The notes under the pieces are model-generated. The model worked only from the letters and a program-made list of their open reading frames with translations, did no database searches and was not told the origin of the DNA. Shown here one piece after another: positions 23,928 to 32,129 of a stretch of DNA of 64,000 bases. The position numbers were made by a program, and so were the translations under genes. Origin of the DNA: Desulfitibacter alkalitolerans DSM 16504 (GTDB taxonomy: Bacteria > Bacillota > DSM-16504 > Desulfitibacterales > Desulfitibacteraceae); the NCBI RefSeq assembly GCF_000620305.1, contig NZ_JHVU01000018.1, forward strand, positions 1-64,000. The letters run 5' to 3'. Every line of letters begins with the position of its first letter. The first letter of the stretch is position 1.

Positions 23928-25105
23928 ACAGAGGTCTAGATATTTCTCAAATTGTTTCCGTATTAAAAAGTGTGCTGGGAAAAGGAAATGCGTCCATCCA
24001 TCTACATGAACCCAAGTTTGCAGGAAAGGAATGGATATATGTTAAAGATTGTTTAGATACAGGCTGGGTATCCTCTGCAGGTAAATATGTGGAAGAATTT
24101 GAAGAGAAACTAGCACATTATACAGGCGTAAAACATGCTGTAGCTGCAGTCAACGGAACAGCAGCCCTGCATATTTGTTTAATGCTCGTTGGGATTAAAC
24201 AGGGAGATGAGGTGCTCCTTCCTGCTCTTACATTTGTTGCTACAGCTAATGCAGTATATTACTGCGGAGCTACCCCTCATTTTATCGATAGTGATTTTCA
24301 AAGCCTTGGAATTAATCCTGATAAACTTCACGATTACCTGGAAGAAATAGCCTTCATTAGGAATGGCTTTTGTTACAATAGGCTGACATTGCGACCTATT
24401 AAGGCCGTCATTGCCATGCATACTTTTGGTCATCCTGTTGACCTTGATCAGCTTCTAGCAGTATGCCAAAAATATAATTTAGAGTTAATTGAGGATGCAG
24501 CAGAGTCGTTAGGTTCATATTATAAAAAAAAACATACGGGAAGTTATGGAAGACTTTCCGCTCTAAGCTTTAACGGGAATAAAATTATTACTACCGGTGG
24601 CGGGGGAGCTATTCTTACCAATGATTCAAGCCTGGCAAAGTTAGCAAAACATTTAACCACCACAGCTAAATTAACTCATCCCTGGGCTTTTGTGCATGAC
24701 CAGGTAGGTTATAATTATCGCCTGCCAAATATTAATGCAGCATTGGGATGTGCCCAGCTGGAGCAAATAGAAAATTTCATTAAAAACAAGCGAGCCTTGG
24801 CAGAAAAATATCAACGGGCTTTTGCCAAAATAGATGGGATTACTTTTTTTGAAGAGCCTGGATATGCCCAGAGTAATTACTGGTTAAATGTATTGCTTCT
24901 TGATAAAGATTATTCGGAGCTGCGTGATACACTGATAGCATCAACCCATGAACAGGGGATACTAACCCGCCCCTCATGGACCCTAATGAATAAACTTCCA
25001 ATGTTCCAATCTTGTCCACATATGGATTTATCTGCAGCCGAAAGTTTGGAGCAACGCATTATTAATATTCCCAGTAGTGCTGTGTTAGGAGAAGATGTAT
25101 GGTGA
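23924..25105 (+). CDS. legC: LegC-type PLP-dependent sugar aminotransferase
   Basis: This 393-residue DegT/DnrJ/EryC1 aminotransferase carries 'HEPKFAGKEWIYVKDCLDTG' at the start, 'EDAAESLGSYY' and the PLP-binding Lys in 'SFNGNKIITTGGGG'. It would add an amino group at C4 of the 4-keto sugar made by LegB. It overlaps legB by four bases and neuC by seven, so the operon is tightly coupled. Confidence 0.88.
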   Translation: MNRGLDISQIVSVLKSVLGKGNASIHLHEPKFAGKEWIYVKDCLDTGWVSSAGKYVEEFEEKLAHYTGVKHAVAAVNGTAALHICLMLVGIKQGDEVLLPALTFVATANAVYYCGATPHFIDSDFQSLGINPDKLHDYLEEIAFIRNGFCYNRLTLRPIKAVIAMHTFGHPVDLDQLLAVCQKYNLELIEDAAESLGSYYKKKHTGSYGRLSALSFNGNKIITTGGGGAILTNDSSLAKLAKHLTTTAKLTHPWAFVHDQVGYNYRLPNINAALGCAQLEQIENFIKNKRALAEKYQRAFAKIDGITFFEEPGYAQSNYWLNVLLLDKDYSELRDTLIASTHEQGILTRPSWTLMNKLPMFQSCPHMDLSAAESLEQRIINIPSSAVLGEDVW

Positions 25106-26268
25106 AACGTAAAATCTGTGTGGTTACAGGCACACGTGGCGAATACGGATTGCTTTACTCATTAATGAAAGAAATAGAAAAGGATCAGGACTTACAATTG
25201 CAGCTAGTGGTAACAGGCATGCATTTGTCTCCAGAATTTGGTTTAACCTATCGAGAAATAGAACAAGATGGTTTTGACATTTACAGCAAGGTAGAAATGC
25301 TTTTATCCAGTGATACCCCTATTGGTGCTGCCAAATCAATAGGCTTAGGAGTAATCAGCTTTGCTGATGTCTTCTATGGGCTGCAGCCTGATCTCCTGGT
25401 TTTACTTGGTGATCGTTATGAAATCCTGGCAGCAGCTCAAGCTGCACTAGTAGCCAAAATCCCTATTGCCCACATTGCTGGAGGGGATACAACTGAGGGA
25501 GCCTTTGATGAAGCAATTAGGCACAGTATTACAAAGATGTCTCATCTTCATTTTGTCACTAATGAAGAATCTGGGTGCAGGGTGAGACAATTAGGAGAGA
25601 ACCCCAGACATATTTATAATGTAGGAAGTCCAGGAATAGACCGCATCATGAGCTTAAAGCTGATGGATCGTTTTCAATTAGAAAAGTCTCTTCAATTTTC
25701 CTTTTTTAAAAAAAACCTGCTTATTACCTTCCATCCAGTTACACTTGCTGGCCAGTCCACTAGTTTACACTTCAAGGAATTACTAGAAGCGCTGCATGAT
25801 CTTGGTTCTGAAATTGGTTTAATTTTTACCAGGCCCAATGCAGACCCAGAAGGGCGAGAGTTGGTTCATCTTCTGGATGATTTTGTTCTTCAGCATGCTA
25901 ATGCTATTGTCTATACTTCTCTGGGACAATTGCGTTATTTTAGTATTGTTGCCCAGGTGGATGCGGTGGTGGGCAACTCCTCTAGTGGTATATATGAAGT
26001 TCCTTCTTTTAAGAGACCAACGGTAAACATTGGAGATCGACAGAAGGGAAGGCTGCTGGCGTCCTCAGTAATTAATTGCCCTCCCCAAAAAGCAGCAATA
26101 GAAAAAGCAATTAGAGAAGCCTTTGTCATGGATTGCTCTGCTACGACAAATCCCTACGGAGACGGAAATAGCTCAATTAAAATGCTGCATATTATTAAAT
26201 CCATTACGGATTATAAAGCTTTGTTAAAAAAACATTTTTATAGAGTAGGTGGATGTGAAAATGAATAA
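25099..26268 (+). CDS. legG: UDP-GlcNAc 2-epimerase, hydrolysing (NeuC/LegG type)
   Basis: This 389-residue enzyme of the WecB/NeuC fold has 'VTGTRGEYGLLYSLMKEIEK', 'LLVLLGDRYEILAAAQAALV', 'PIAHIAGGDTTEGAFDEAIRH' and 'VVGNSSSGIYEVPSF'. It would remove the nucleotide and invert C2 to release the free 2,4-diamino-trideoxymannose. A hydrolysing epimerase instead of a PseG-type hydrolase favours a legionaminic product. It overlaps the genes on both sides. Confidence 0.9.
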   Translation: MVKRKICVVTGTRGEYGLLYSLMKEIEKDQDLQLQLVVTGMHLSPEFGLTYREIEQDGFDIYSKVEMLLSSDTPIGAAKSIGLGVISFADVFYGLQPDLLVLLGDRYEILAAAQAALVAKIPIAHIAGGDTTEGAFDEAIRHSITKMSHLHFVTNEESGCRVRQLGENPRHIYNVGSPGIDRIMSLKLMDRFQLEKSLQFSFFKKNLLITFHPVTLAGQSTSLHFKELLEALHDLGSEIGLIFTRPNADPEGRELVHLLDDFVLQHANAIVYTSLGQLRYFSIVAQVDAVVGNSSSGIYEVPSFKRPTVNIGDRQKGRLLASSVINCPPQKAAIEKAIREAFVMDCSATTNPYGDGNSSIKMLHIIKSITDYKALLKKHFYRVGGCENE

Positions 26269-27352
26269 TAGGAGCAAGGTTTTCATCATTGCTGAGATAG
26301 GTGTAAACCATAATGGTTCTTTAGAAATGGCAAAAAGTTTAATTGATTTTGCCGTTGAAGCAGGGGCCGATGCAGTTAAGTTTCAAACCTTTAGGGCAGA
26401 CCAAATCATGCTTCACAATACTCCAAAAGCCTCTTATCAAACCAGGAATACAGACATAACAGAAACCCAGTATGAAATGATAAAAAAATTAGAATTAGAT
26501 GAGCAAATGCACCTTATCCTAAAAGAATATTCTTTAAAACAGCATGTGCAATTTATATCAACACCTTTTGATGCACCAAGTCTGGATTTTTTAGTTCATA
26601 CTTTGCAGCTGCCTATAATAAAGATTGCCTCCGGTGAAATTACCAATGCCCCCTTACTATTAAAAGCAGCTAGATCTGGAAAGAGAATAATATTGTCTAC
26701 AGGAATGTCTACTTTGGGAGACATTGAAGACGCATTAGGTGTTCTTGCTTTTGGTTATGGGGAAGGAAAAGAGAATAACAGTATTCCTTCTCGCAAGGCT
26801 TTTAAAAATGCATATTACTCTGAAGCGGGACAAATACTCTTGTGTCAAAATGTCAGCTTGCTGCACTGCACTTCAGAGTATCCTGCACCATTTGAAGAAA
26901 CTAATTTGCGTGTACTAGGAACCCTGCGCCAATGCTTTGGCCTGCAGGTTGGGTATTCAGACCATACCCTGGGAATAGCACTGCCGCTGGCAGCAACAGC
27001 ATTAGGGGCTGTCATTATTGAGAAGCATTTTACTCTAGATAGAAATCTACCAGGCCCTGACCATAAGGCATCCATAGAGCCTAAAGAGTTTTCCCGGATG
27101 GTTTGCTACATACGTCAGATAGAACAAGCCCTTGGCAATTCATACAAGAAACCAGTGGCCTCTGAGCTAAAAAACCAAAAGATTACTCGCAAGAGCATCG
27201 TGGCAGCACGCAGTATTCTAAAGGGAGAGCTGTTTACTGAGGACAATCTAACAGTTAAGAGGCCTGCGGAAGGGTTATCCCCTCTGGAATTTTGGGAACT
27301 GTTGGGAAAAACAGCGCATAAGTCTTATGAAAGGGATGAAGTAATCACATGA
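26261..27352 (+). CDS. legI: N-acetylneuraminate/legionaminate synthase (NeuB/LegI)
   Basis: This 363-residue PEP-condensing enzyme has an N-terminal TIM barrel ('FIIAEIGVNHNGSLEMAKSL', 'KIASGEITNAPLL', 'GYSDHTLGIALPLAATALGA', 'EKHFTLDRNLPGPDHKAS'). A C-terminal antifreeze-like SAF domain follows ('KSIVAARSILKGELFTEDNL', 'VKRPAEGLSP'). It forms the nine-carbon acid. I chose ATG 26261, which overlaps the neuC stop as ATGAATAA; a GTG 12 bases earlier is the alternative. Confidence 0.92.
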   Translation: MNNRSKVFIIAEIGVNHNGSLEMAKSLIDFAVEAGADAVKFQTFRADQIMLHNTPKASYQTRNTDITETQYEMIKKLELDEQMHLILKEYSLKQHVQFISTPFDAPSLDFLVHTLQLPIIKIASGEITNAPLLLKAARSGKRIILSTGMSTLGDIEDALGVLAFGYGEGKENNSIPSRKAFKNAYYSEAGQILLCQNVSLLHCTSEYPAPFEETNLRVLGTLRQCFGLQVGYSDHTLGIALPLAATALGAVIIEKHFTLDRNLPGPDHKASIEPKEFSRMVCYIRQIEQALGNSYKKPVASELKNQKITRKSIVAARSILKGELFTEDNLTVKRPAEGLSPLEFWELLGKTAHKSYERDEVIT

Positions 27353-27972
27353 AAATTGCCATTTTTGGTGCCTCTGGATTTTCTCGGGAGGTACGTGATA
27401 TAGCTCTGATTTTGGGTTATCAGAATATTATTTTTATTGATAAAACACATGAAGGTATAGTTGAGGATTTTCCTGTAGTAAGTGAAAGGGAGGTTTATCC
27501 TTTAGCCCAGGTTGGCTATAAATTTACTATTGGTATAGGCAGCCCAAAGATTCGTAAAGAAATAAGGGATAGATTTCCTGGTTTAGATTATATTAATCTT
27601 ATTCATCCCACAGCAACCTTTGGTTATAATCAATTAATTGAGGTTGATAGGAGGGTTGGTAATATTATTTGTGCAGGAACAAGAATGACCAATAATATCA
27701 AAATAGGTAATTTTGGGGTGTATTATCTTAATTGTACTATTGCACATGACTGCATCATTGAGGATTATGTCACCATTTCCCCGGGGGCTAATATATCGGG
27801 GAATGTAAAGATATCCATGGGGGCTTATATTGGTTCTAATGCATGTATTATACAAGGAAAGTCCTTTGCTGAAAAGATGATTATAGGTAAAAATTCAATT
27901 ATAGGAGCGGGATCGGTTGTCACAAAAAACGTTAAAGATAATACAATGGTAAAAGGAACACCAGCAAAGTAA
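27349..27972 (+). CDS. NeuD/PglD-like sugar O/N-acetyltransferase
   Basis: This 207-residue protein has an N-terminal nucleotide/substrate-binding Rossmann part ('IAIFGASGFSREVRDIALIL') and a left-handed beta-helix of hexapeptide repeats ('IAHDCIIEDYVTISPGANIS', 'GAYIGSNACIIQ', 'IIGAGSVVTKNV'). It would acetylate the diamino sugar, the role of LegH, or act as an O-acetyltransferase as in NeuD. It overlaps legI by four bases. Confidence 0.87.
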   Translation: MKIAIFGASGFSREVRDIALILGYQNIIFIDKTHEGIVEDFPVVSEREVYPLAQVGYKFTIGIGSPKIRKEIRDRFPGLDYINLIHPTATFGYNQLIEVDRRVGNIICAGTRMTNNIKIGNFGVYYLNCTIAHDCIIEDYVTISPGANISGNVKISMGAYIGSNACIIQGKSFAEKMIIGKNSIIGAGSVVTKNVKDNTMVKGTPAK

Positions 27973-28005
27973 GATAAATGTAATTCAGTGGGGGGGAAAT
28001 TCAGC

Positions 28006-29052
28006 ATGGACTGGAAAAAGGTATTAATACCACCCCAAACCAAAATCCAAGAAACCATTAAGATTATTGATTTGCATTCGTTACAAATTGCCCTTGTCAT
28101 TAACAAGGATCATAAATTATTAGGCACTGTTACAGATGGAGATATTCGGCGAGGGATATTAAATGGAATACCATTGGATGCATCTGTGGAAAAGATCATG
28201 AATAAAAAACCTATTACTATTCCTAAGATCAAAGACAAGAAAAACATCCTGAACATCTTGAAAATAAATAAGCTTCGGCATCTTCCTGTGGTGGATGATA
28301 CAGGCTGTGTAATAGGCATAGAAAGGTTAGAGGACTTACTAGATTCTTCTAAAAGTGAAAATTGGGTTGTTATAATGGCAGGGGGATTAGGCAGTAGACT
28401 CGGCCCATTAACAAATAATTGTCCCAAGCCCATGCTGCCAATTGGAGATAAACCCCTTTTAGAAATAATTCTAACCCAATTTATAGAACAGGGATTTCAT
28501 CAGTTTTGTTTTTCAATTAATTATAAAGCAGAGCAAATCAAAACATTTTTTGGCGATGGCTCGAAATGGGGAGTATTTATTCATTATATTCATGAGGATA
28601 GAAAGATGGGAACAGTGGGTTCATTAAGCTTATTTCCAAAAAAAACAGAAAAACCAATTATTGTCATGAACGGAGATATTTTAACAAAAATCAATTTTGA
28701 ACAATTAATTGCCTTTCATTTAGAACACCAGGGTCAAGCTACCGTTGCTGTGCGTGCTTATGATTTTCAGGTTCCTTATGGTGTAGTTAAAGTAAACAAG
28801 GATAGACTGATTGGATTTGAGGAAAAGCCAGTCTATACAAATTTTATAAACGCTGGAGTTTATGTGTTTGATCCAGCCGTTCTAGTTAAAATTCCTGGAA
28901 ACTCCTATTTTGATATAAATCAATTACTAAATATTATGCTCACTACAGGTGAGCAAATAGCTATCTTTCCCATCCGAGAATATTGGATAGATATCGGGGA
29001 AATTAAAGACTTTAACCAGGCCAGGTTGGATTTTAATGAGGTATTCAAATGA
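28006..29052 (+). CDS. ptmE: PtmE-like CBS-domain sugar-1-phosphate guanylyltransferase
   Basis: This 348-residue fusion has two CBS domains (about residues 1-118, 'LGTVTDGDIRRGILNG', 'HLPVVDDTGCVIG') followed by a nucleotidyltransferase ('VVIMAGGLGSRLGPLTNNCP', 'MNGDILTKINF', 'FINAGVYVFDP'). In Campylobacter, PtmE of this build makes GDP-glucosamine for the legionaminic route. I chose ATG 28006 because the upstream in-frame GTG at 27988 lies at the GGGGGG ribosome site. Effector control through CBS is expected but not shown. Confidence 0.88.
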   Translation: MDWKKVLIPPQTKIQETIKIIDLHSLQIALVINKDHKLLGTVTDGDIRRGILNGIPLDASVEKIMNKKPITIPKIKDKKNILNILKINKLRHLPVVDDTGCVIGIERLEDLLDSSKSENWVVIMAGGLGSRLGPLTNNCPKPMLPIGDKPLLEIILTQFIEQGFHQFCFSINYKAEQIKTFFGDGSKWGVFIHYIHEDRKMGTVGSLSLFPKKTEKPIIVMNGDILTKINFEQLIAFHLEHQGQATVAVRAYDFQVPYGVVKVNKDRLIGFEEKPVYTNFINAGVYVFDPAVLVKIPGNSYFDINQLLNIMLTTGEQIAIFPIREYWIDIGEIKDFNQARLDFNEVFK

Positions 29053-29960
29053 ATTGTGTCATTGTTGGTTTTGGTTCAATTGGGCAGAGGCATGCAAAAA
29101 TTTTAAAGCTGCTTGGATGCAGAGTAGCGGTTGTTACTCATAGAAAAATTCAATTTCCTTTAACGTATTCAAGTTTAAGCAGAGCCCTATCACAAGAAAA
29201 ACCAGAGTATATTATTATTGCTAACCAAACGGATAAACACTACCGCAGCTTAGTGGAGCTTGCCGCCTCTGGCTTTAATGGTATTGTTCTCGTAGAAAAA
29301 CCACTTTTTCATGTTATCCAGGAGATCCCTGATAATAATTTTAAGGCGGCATATGTGGGGTATAACCTAAGGTTTCATCACATACTTCAGAAAATAGCCG
29401 AACTTATTAATAAAGACCGCACTTTATATACTCAAGTTTATGTGGGCCAGTATCTGCCCAAATGGAGGCCGGGTCGGGATTATAGTATGAGTTATTCAGC
29501 TAAAAAAGACCAGGGCGGCGGAGTTTTACTTGATCTTAGCCATGAATTAGACTATCTCAGGTGGTTTTTTGGGGAATGGAGCAGCATGGCTGCCATGGGT
29601 GGAAAGTATAGTTCACTTCAGATAGATAGTGATGATATGTATAGTCTGATGCTTGTCATGGAAAAATGCCCCATGGCACAAATACATGTAAATTATCTTG
29701 ACCTTATTAGCAGAAGGGAAATAACTGTTATTACTGAGAAATACTCTATTAAAGCAGATCTGGTGCAGCAGACTCTACGAATTAATGAACAATTATTAGA
29801 ATACAAATTTGACTGCGATTATACCTATTATATGCAGCATAAAGCAGTGATAAATGGGACAAATGCCCCGTTATGCACATTAGCAGAGGGTCTGAATGTC
29901 CTGGAGATGATAAATGCTGCTGAACAATCAGCAAAGCAAAGGAAATGGATAAACAAATGA
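29049..29960 (+). CDS. Gfo/Idh/MocA-type oxidoreductase
   Basis: This 303-residue NAD(P)-dependent oxidoreductase starts 'CVIVGFGSIGQRHAKILKLL' and has the family 'VEKPLF' motif in 'GIVLVEKPLFHV' and 'GGGVLLDLSHELDYLRWFFG'. Such proteins sit beside PtmE and PtmA-like genes in flagellin glycosylation islands and are thought to help make or modify the amino sugar precursor; the exact step is not established here. It overlaps ptmE by four bases. Confidence 0.82.
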   Translation: MNCVIVGFGSIGQRHAKILKLLGCRVAVVTHRKIQFPLTYSSLSRALSQEKPEYIIIANQTDKHYRSLVELAASGFNGIVLVEKPLFHVIQEIPDNNFKAAYVGYNLRFHHILQKIAELINKDRTLYTQVYVGQYLPKWRPGRDYSMSYSAKKDQGGGVLLDLSHELDYLRWFFGEWSSMAAMGGKYSSLQIDSDDMYSLMLVMEKCPMAQIHVNYLDLISRREITVITEKYSIKADLVQQTLRINEQLLEYKFDCDYTYYMQHKAVINGTNAPLCTLAEGLNVLEMINAAEQSAKQRKWINK

Positions 29961-30664
29961 AAAGGTTATGTACAATTTGTGCACGATCCGGTTCCAGGGG
30001 AGTGGTCAATAAGAATATTCGTCAGCTTGGGAATAAACCTCTTTTGGCTTATAGCATCTTGCAGGCCAGGGCATCCAAGTTATTTCAAACCATTGCAGTA
30101 AGCAGTGATTGTGATGAAATCTTAAATGCAGCTCATAAATGGGGAGTTGACTATCTTATTAAAAGACCTAAACCTCTTGCTGCAGACAACGCACCCAAAG
30201 TACCTGCCATCAAGCATTGTTTAGTGTCAGTAGAAGAATTAACTGGAGAAACCTTTGATATTATTGTTGACCTGGATGTGACATCTCCCCTTCGTTACGT
30301 TTCGGATATTACTGATGTAGTGAGGCTGCTTGAGACAAGGCAGATTTCCAATGTGATTACCGGAACTCCTGCTCATCACTCCCCCTATTTTAATATAGTA
30401 GAAATAGATAACCAGGGAACTGTAAAGCTCTCCAAGCCATTAGCAAAACCAATTATTTGCCGGCAGGATACACCAAAATGTTATGATTTAAATGCCTCTA
30501 TCTATGCATGGCAAAGAGGAGCACTATTAAAAAATCAAACTATTTTTAATGATGATACTATACTTTATATCATGCCCATGGAGCGTTCTGTTGATATTGA
30601 TTCAGAACTAGATTTTCAACTTGTGGAGCTATTAATGAGCAAAAGGGGTAAGGACATTGAATAG
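29957..30664 (+). CDS. legF: CMP-nonulosonic acid cytidylyltransferase (NeuA/LegF/PtmB type)
   Basis: This 235-residue enzyme begins 'CTICARSGSRGVVNKNIRQL', the CTP-binding signature of acylneuraminate cytidylyltransferases, and contains 'VDLDVTSPLRYVSDI' with the metal-binding Asp. It activates the sugar acid as the CMP donor. I chose ATG 29957, which overlaps the previous stop as ATGA, the pattern of this operon; an ATG at 29945 is possible. Confidence 0.9.
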   Translation: MKRLCTICARSGSRGVVNKNIRQLGNKPLLAYSILQARASKLFQTIAVSSDCDEILNAAHKWGVDYLIKRPKPLAADNAPKVPAIKHCLVSVEELTGETFDIIVDLDVTSPLRYVSDITDVVRLLETRQISNVITGTPAHHSPYFNIVEIDNQGTVKLSKPLAKPIICRQDTPKCYDLNASIYAWQRGALLKNQTIFNDDTILYIMPMERSVDIDSELDFQLVELLMSKRGKDIE

Positions 30665-31484
30665 AACATCCTATAAAGAGCTGTTCAACCTGGAAGGTAA
30701 AACAGCCGTGGTCACAGGTGGTTTAGGAATATTGGGAAAACGTTTCTGTGCAGGATTGGCTGAGTTTGGAGCAAATGTAGCAGTAGTGGATTTAGATGAA
30801 AAAAGGACAAAAGCATTTGCACAGGAGTTAACGAAACATTACCAAAAAAAATCCATAGGTATTGCGTGTGATGTGTCTTCTCCAAGTGATGTCAAAGCCA
30901 TGGTTGCCAGGGTGGTAGAGGAATTTGCTGAAATTCATATTTTGCATAATAATGCTGCTAGTAAATCAGCAGATTTAAATGCTTTTTTTGCTCCATTTGA
31001 GGAGTATTCTCTGGTGGAATGGCGGAACATCATGTCTGTTAATTTAGATGGAATGTTTCTTGCAGCTCAAGCTATTGGTTCTCAGATGATAAAGCAGGGC
31101 AAGGGTGGAAGCATAATCCAAACGTCCTCTATTTATGGGATACTGGGACCTGACCAGCGAATTTATGAGGGTTCCTATTATTTAGAGCGGAAAATAAATA
31201 CCCCAGCTGTTTATTCTGCTTCCAAGGCGGCGGTAATCGGGTTGAGCAAATACCTGGCGGCCTACTGGGCAGATAAAAAAATTCGTGTCAATACACTAAC
31301 TCCTGGCGGCAGTGAAAGTGGGCAGAACGATGTTTTTGTAAAGAAATATTCGGCTAGAACCCCTCTAGGCAGAATGGGGCGTCCAGATGAAATGGTAGCT
31401 GCCTTAATCTTTTTAGCATCAGAAGCATCTAGTTATGTTACAGGGCAAAACATTGTTGTAGATGGAGGATTAAGTGCCTGGTGA
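30657..31484 (+). CDS. PtmA-like short-chain dehydrogenase
   Basis: This 275-residue SDR starts 'LEGKTAVVTGGLGILGKRFC' and has the catalytic 'VYSASKAAVIGLSKYLAAYW' (Tyr/Lys) with Ser in 'IIQTSSIYG', plus the C-terminal 'SSYVTGQNIVVDGGLSAW'. It resembles PtmA of the Campylobacter legionaminic locus, thought to act on an early amino-sugar intermediate. The start is TTG with AAAAGGGG before it, overlapping legF by eight bases. Confidence 0.85.
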   Translation: MNRTSYKELFNLEGKTAVVTGGLGILGKRFCAGLAEFGANVAVVDLDEKRTKAFAQELTKHYQKKSIGIACDVSSPSDVKAMVARVVEEFAEIHILHNNAASKSADLNAFFAPFEEYSLVEWRNIMSVNLDGMFLAAQAIGSQMIKQGKGGSIIQTSSIYGILGPDQRIYEGSYYLERKINTPAVYSASKAAVIGLSKYLAAYWADKKIRVNTLTPGGSESGQNDVFVKKYSARTPLGRMGRPDEMVAALIFLASEASSYVTGQNIVVDGGLSAW

Positions 31485-31506
31485 TAATGAGGAGGGTAAG
31501 TCAGAA

Positions 31507-31818
31507 ATGAGAATAAGGAAAAACGTCCAAGATTGTCATGAATTCTATTCTGTTGAGCTGCAAAAACGGGTTGCAGATGTATTTGAGTATACTTCTCAAA
31601 TCATGGAAATAAGGAAGCTGCTGGCTGAAATCAAAAGGGAAGCTGAAAGCTTTCGGGCTCTTTTCTGGTCAGAGCAGGAGCTGCAAGAAAAAAGAGAAGC
31701 AGTAAGTCTGTTTGAAGCAAGAATGAAGGCTGCGGTTTATTACACCTTAAGAAATATTGAGGCATATCAAGATCATGGTTGGAAAGAATTGGTTAGAGAG
31801 GAAGAAGGCAAACGGTGA
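31507..31818 (+). CDS. small helical protein in the glycosylation operon, family unknown
   Basis: This 103-residue protein is charged and almost wholly alpha-helical ('CHEFYSVELQKRVADVFEYT', 'LLAEIKREAESFRALFWSEQ', 'QEKREAVSLFEARMKAAVYY'), suggesting a coiled coil. No membrane segment or known domain is seen. GGAGGG lies ten bases before the ATG, and the stop overlaps the next start. The context suggests a chaperone or adaptor for the modified protein or for the Maf enzyme (inference). Confidence 0.65.
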   Translation: MRIRKNVQDCHEFYSVELQKRVADVFEYTSQIMEIRKLLAEIKREAESFRALFWSEQELQEKREAVSLFEARMKAAVYYTLRNIEAYQDHGWKELVREEEGKR

Positions 31819-32129
31819 AAGAGTTAACTCCCTTTAAAAAAAAAGGTGGCAGACTTCAAAACTCTTTATGCTGCTCAATAAAGCATTTTAGAAAAGGTAA
31901 TGACTCTTTAGGTTTAGACAGTTTTCTCAACAGCATGGATGATTTGGAAGATTTATTGGAGCTTCAGCAGTATACTGGAGACCTAAGGATGAAAATCCAT
32001 GATATAGCACCGATGCTCCAAGCTCTCTATAAATCTATGAAAAATCAAGATTTGGTTGGCATGATTGATGTTTTAGAATTTACATTTTACCCTCTGACAA
32101 AAGAGTGGATTGAGGAATGTGATAAATAA
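31815..32129 (+). CDS. small helical protein in the glycosylation operon, family unknown
   Basis: This 104-residue protein starts at GTG overlapping the previous stop. The first 15 residues are basic; the rest is helical and acidic ('NSMDDLEDLLELQQYTGDLR', 'ALYKSMKNQDLVGMIDVLEF', 'FYPLTKEWIEE'). I do not recognise the family. Its size and helices are reminiscent of FliS/FliT-like export chaperones, but no motif proves this. It overlaps the Maf gene start by one base (TAATG). Confidence 0.6.
   Translation: MKELTPFKKKGGRLQNSLCCSIKHFRKGNDSLGLDSFLNSMDDLEDLLELQQYTGDLRMKIHDIAPMLQALYKSMKNQDLVGMIDVLEFTFYPLTKEWIEECDK

Noticed and set aside
22917-31484. Pseudaminic acid pathway instead of legionaminic
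   Set aside because: A hydrolysing 2-epimerase (NeuC/LegG type) and a CBS-guanylyltransferase are present and a PseG-type hydrolase is not, which favours the legionaminic route.
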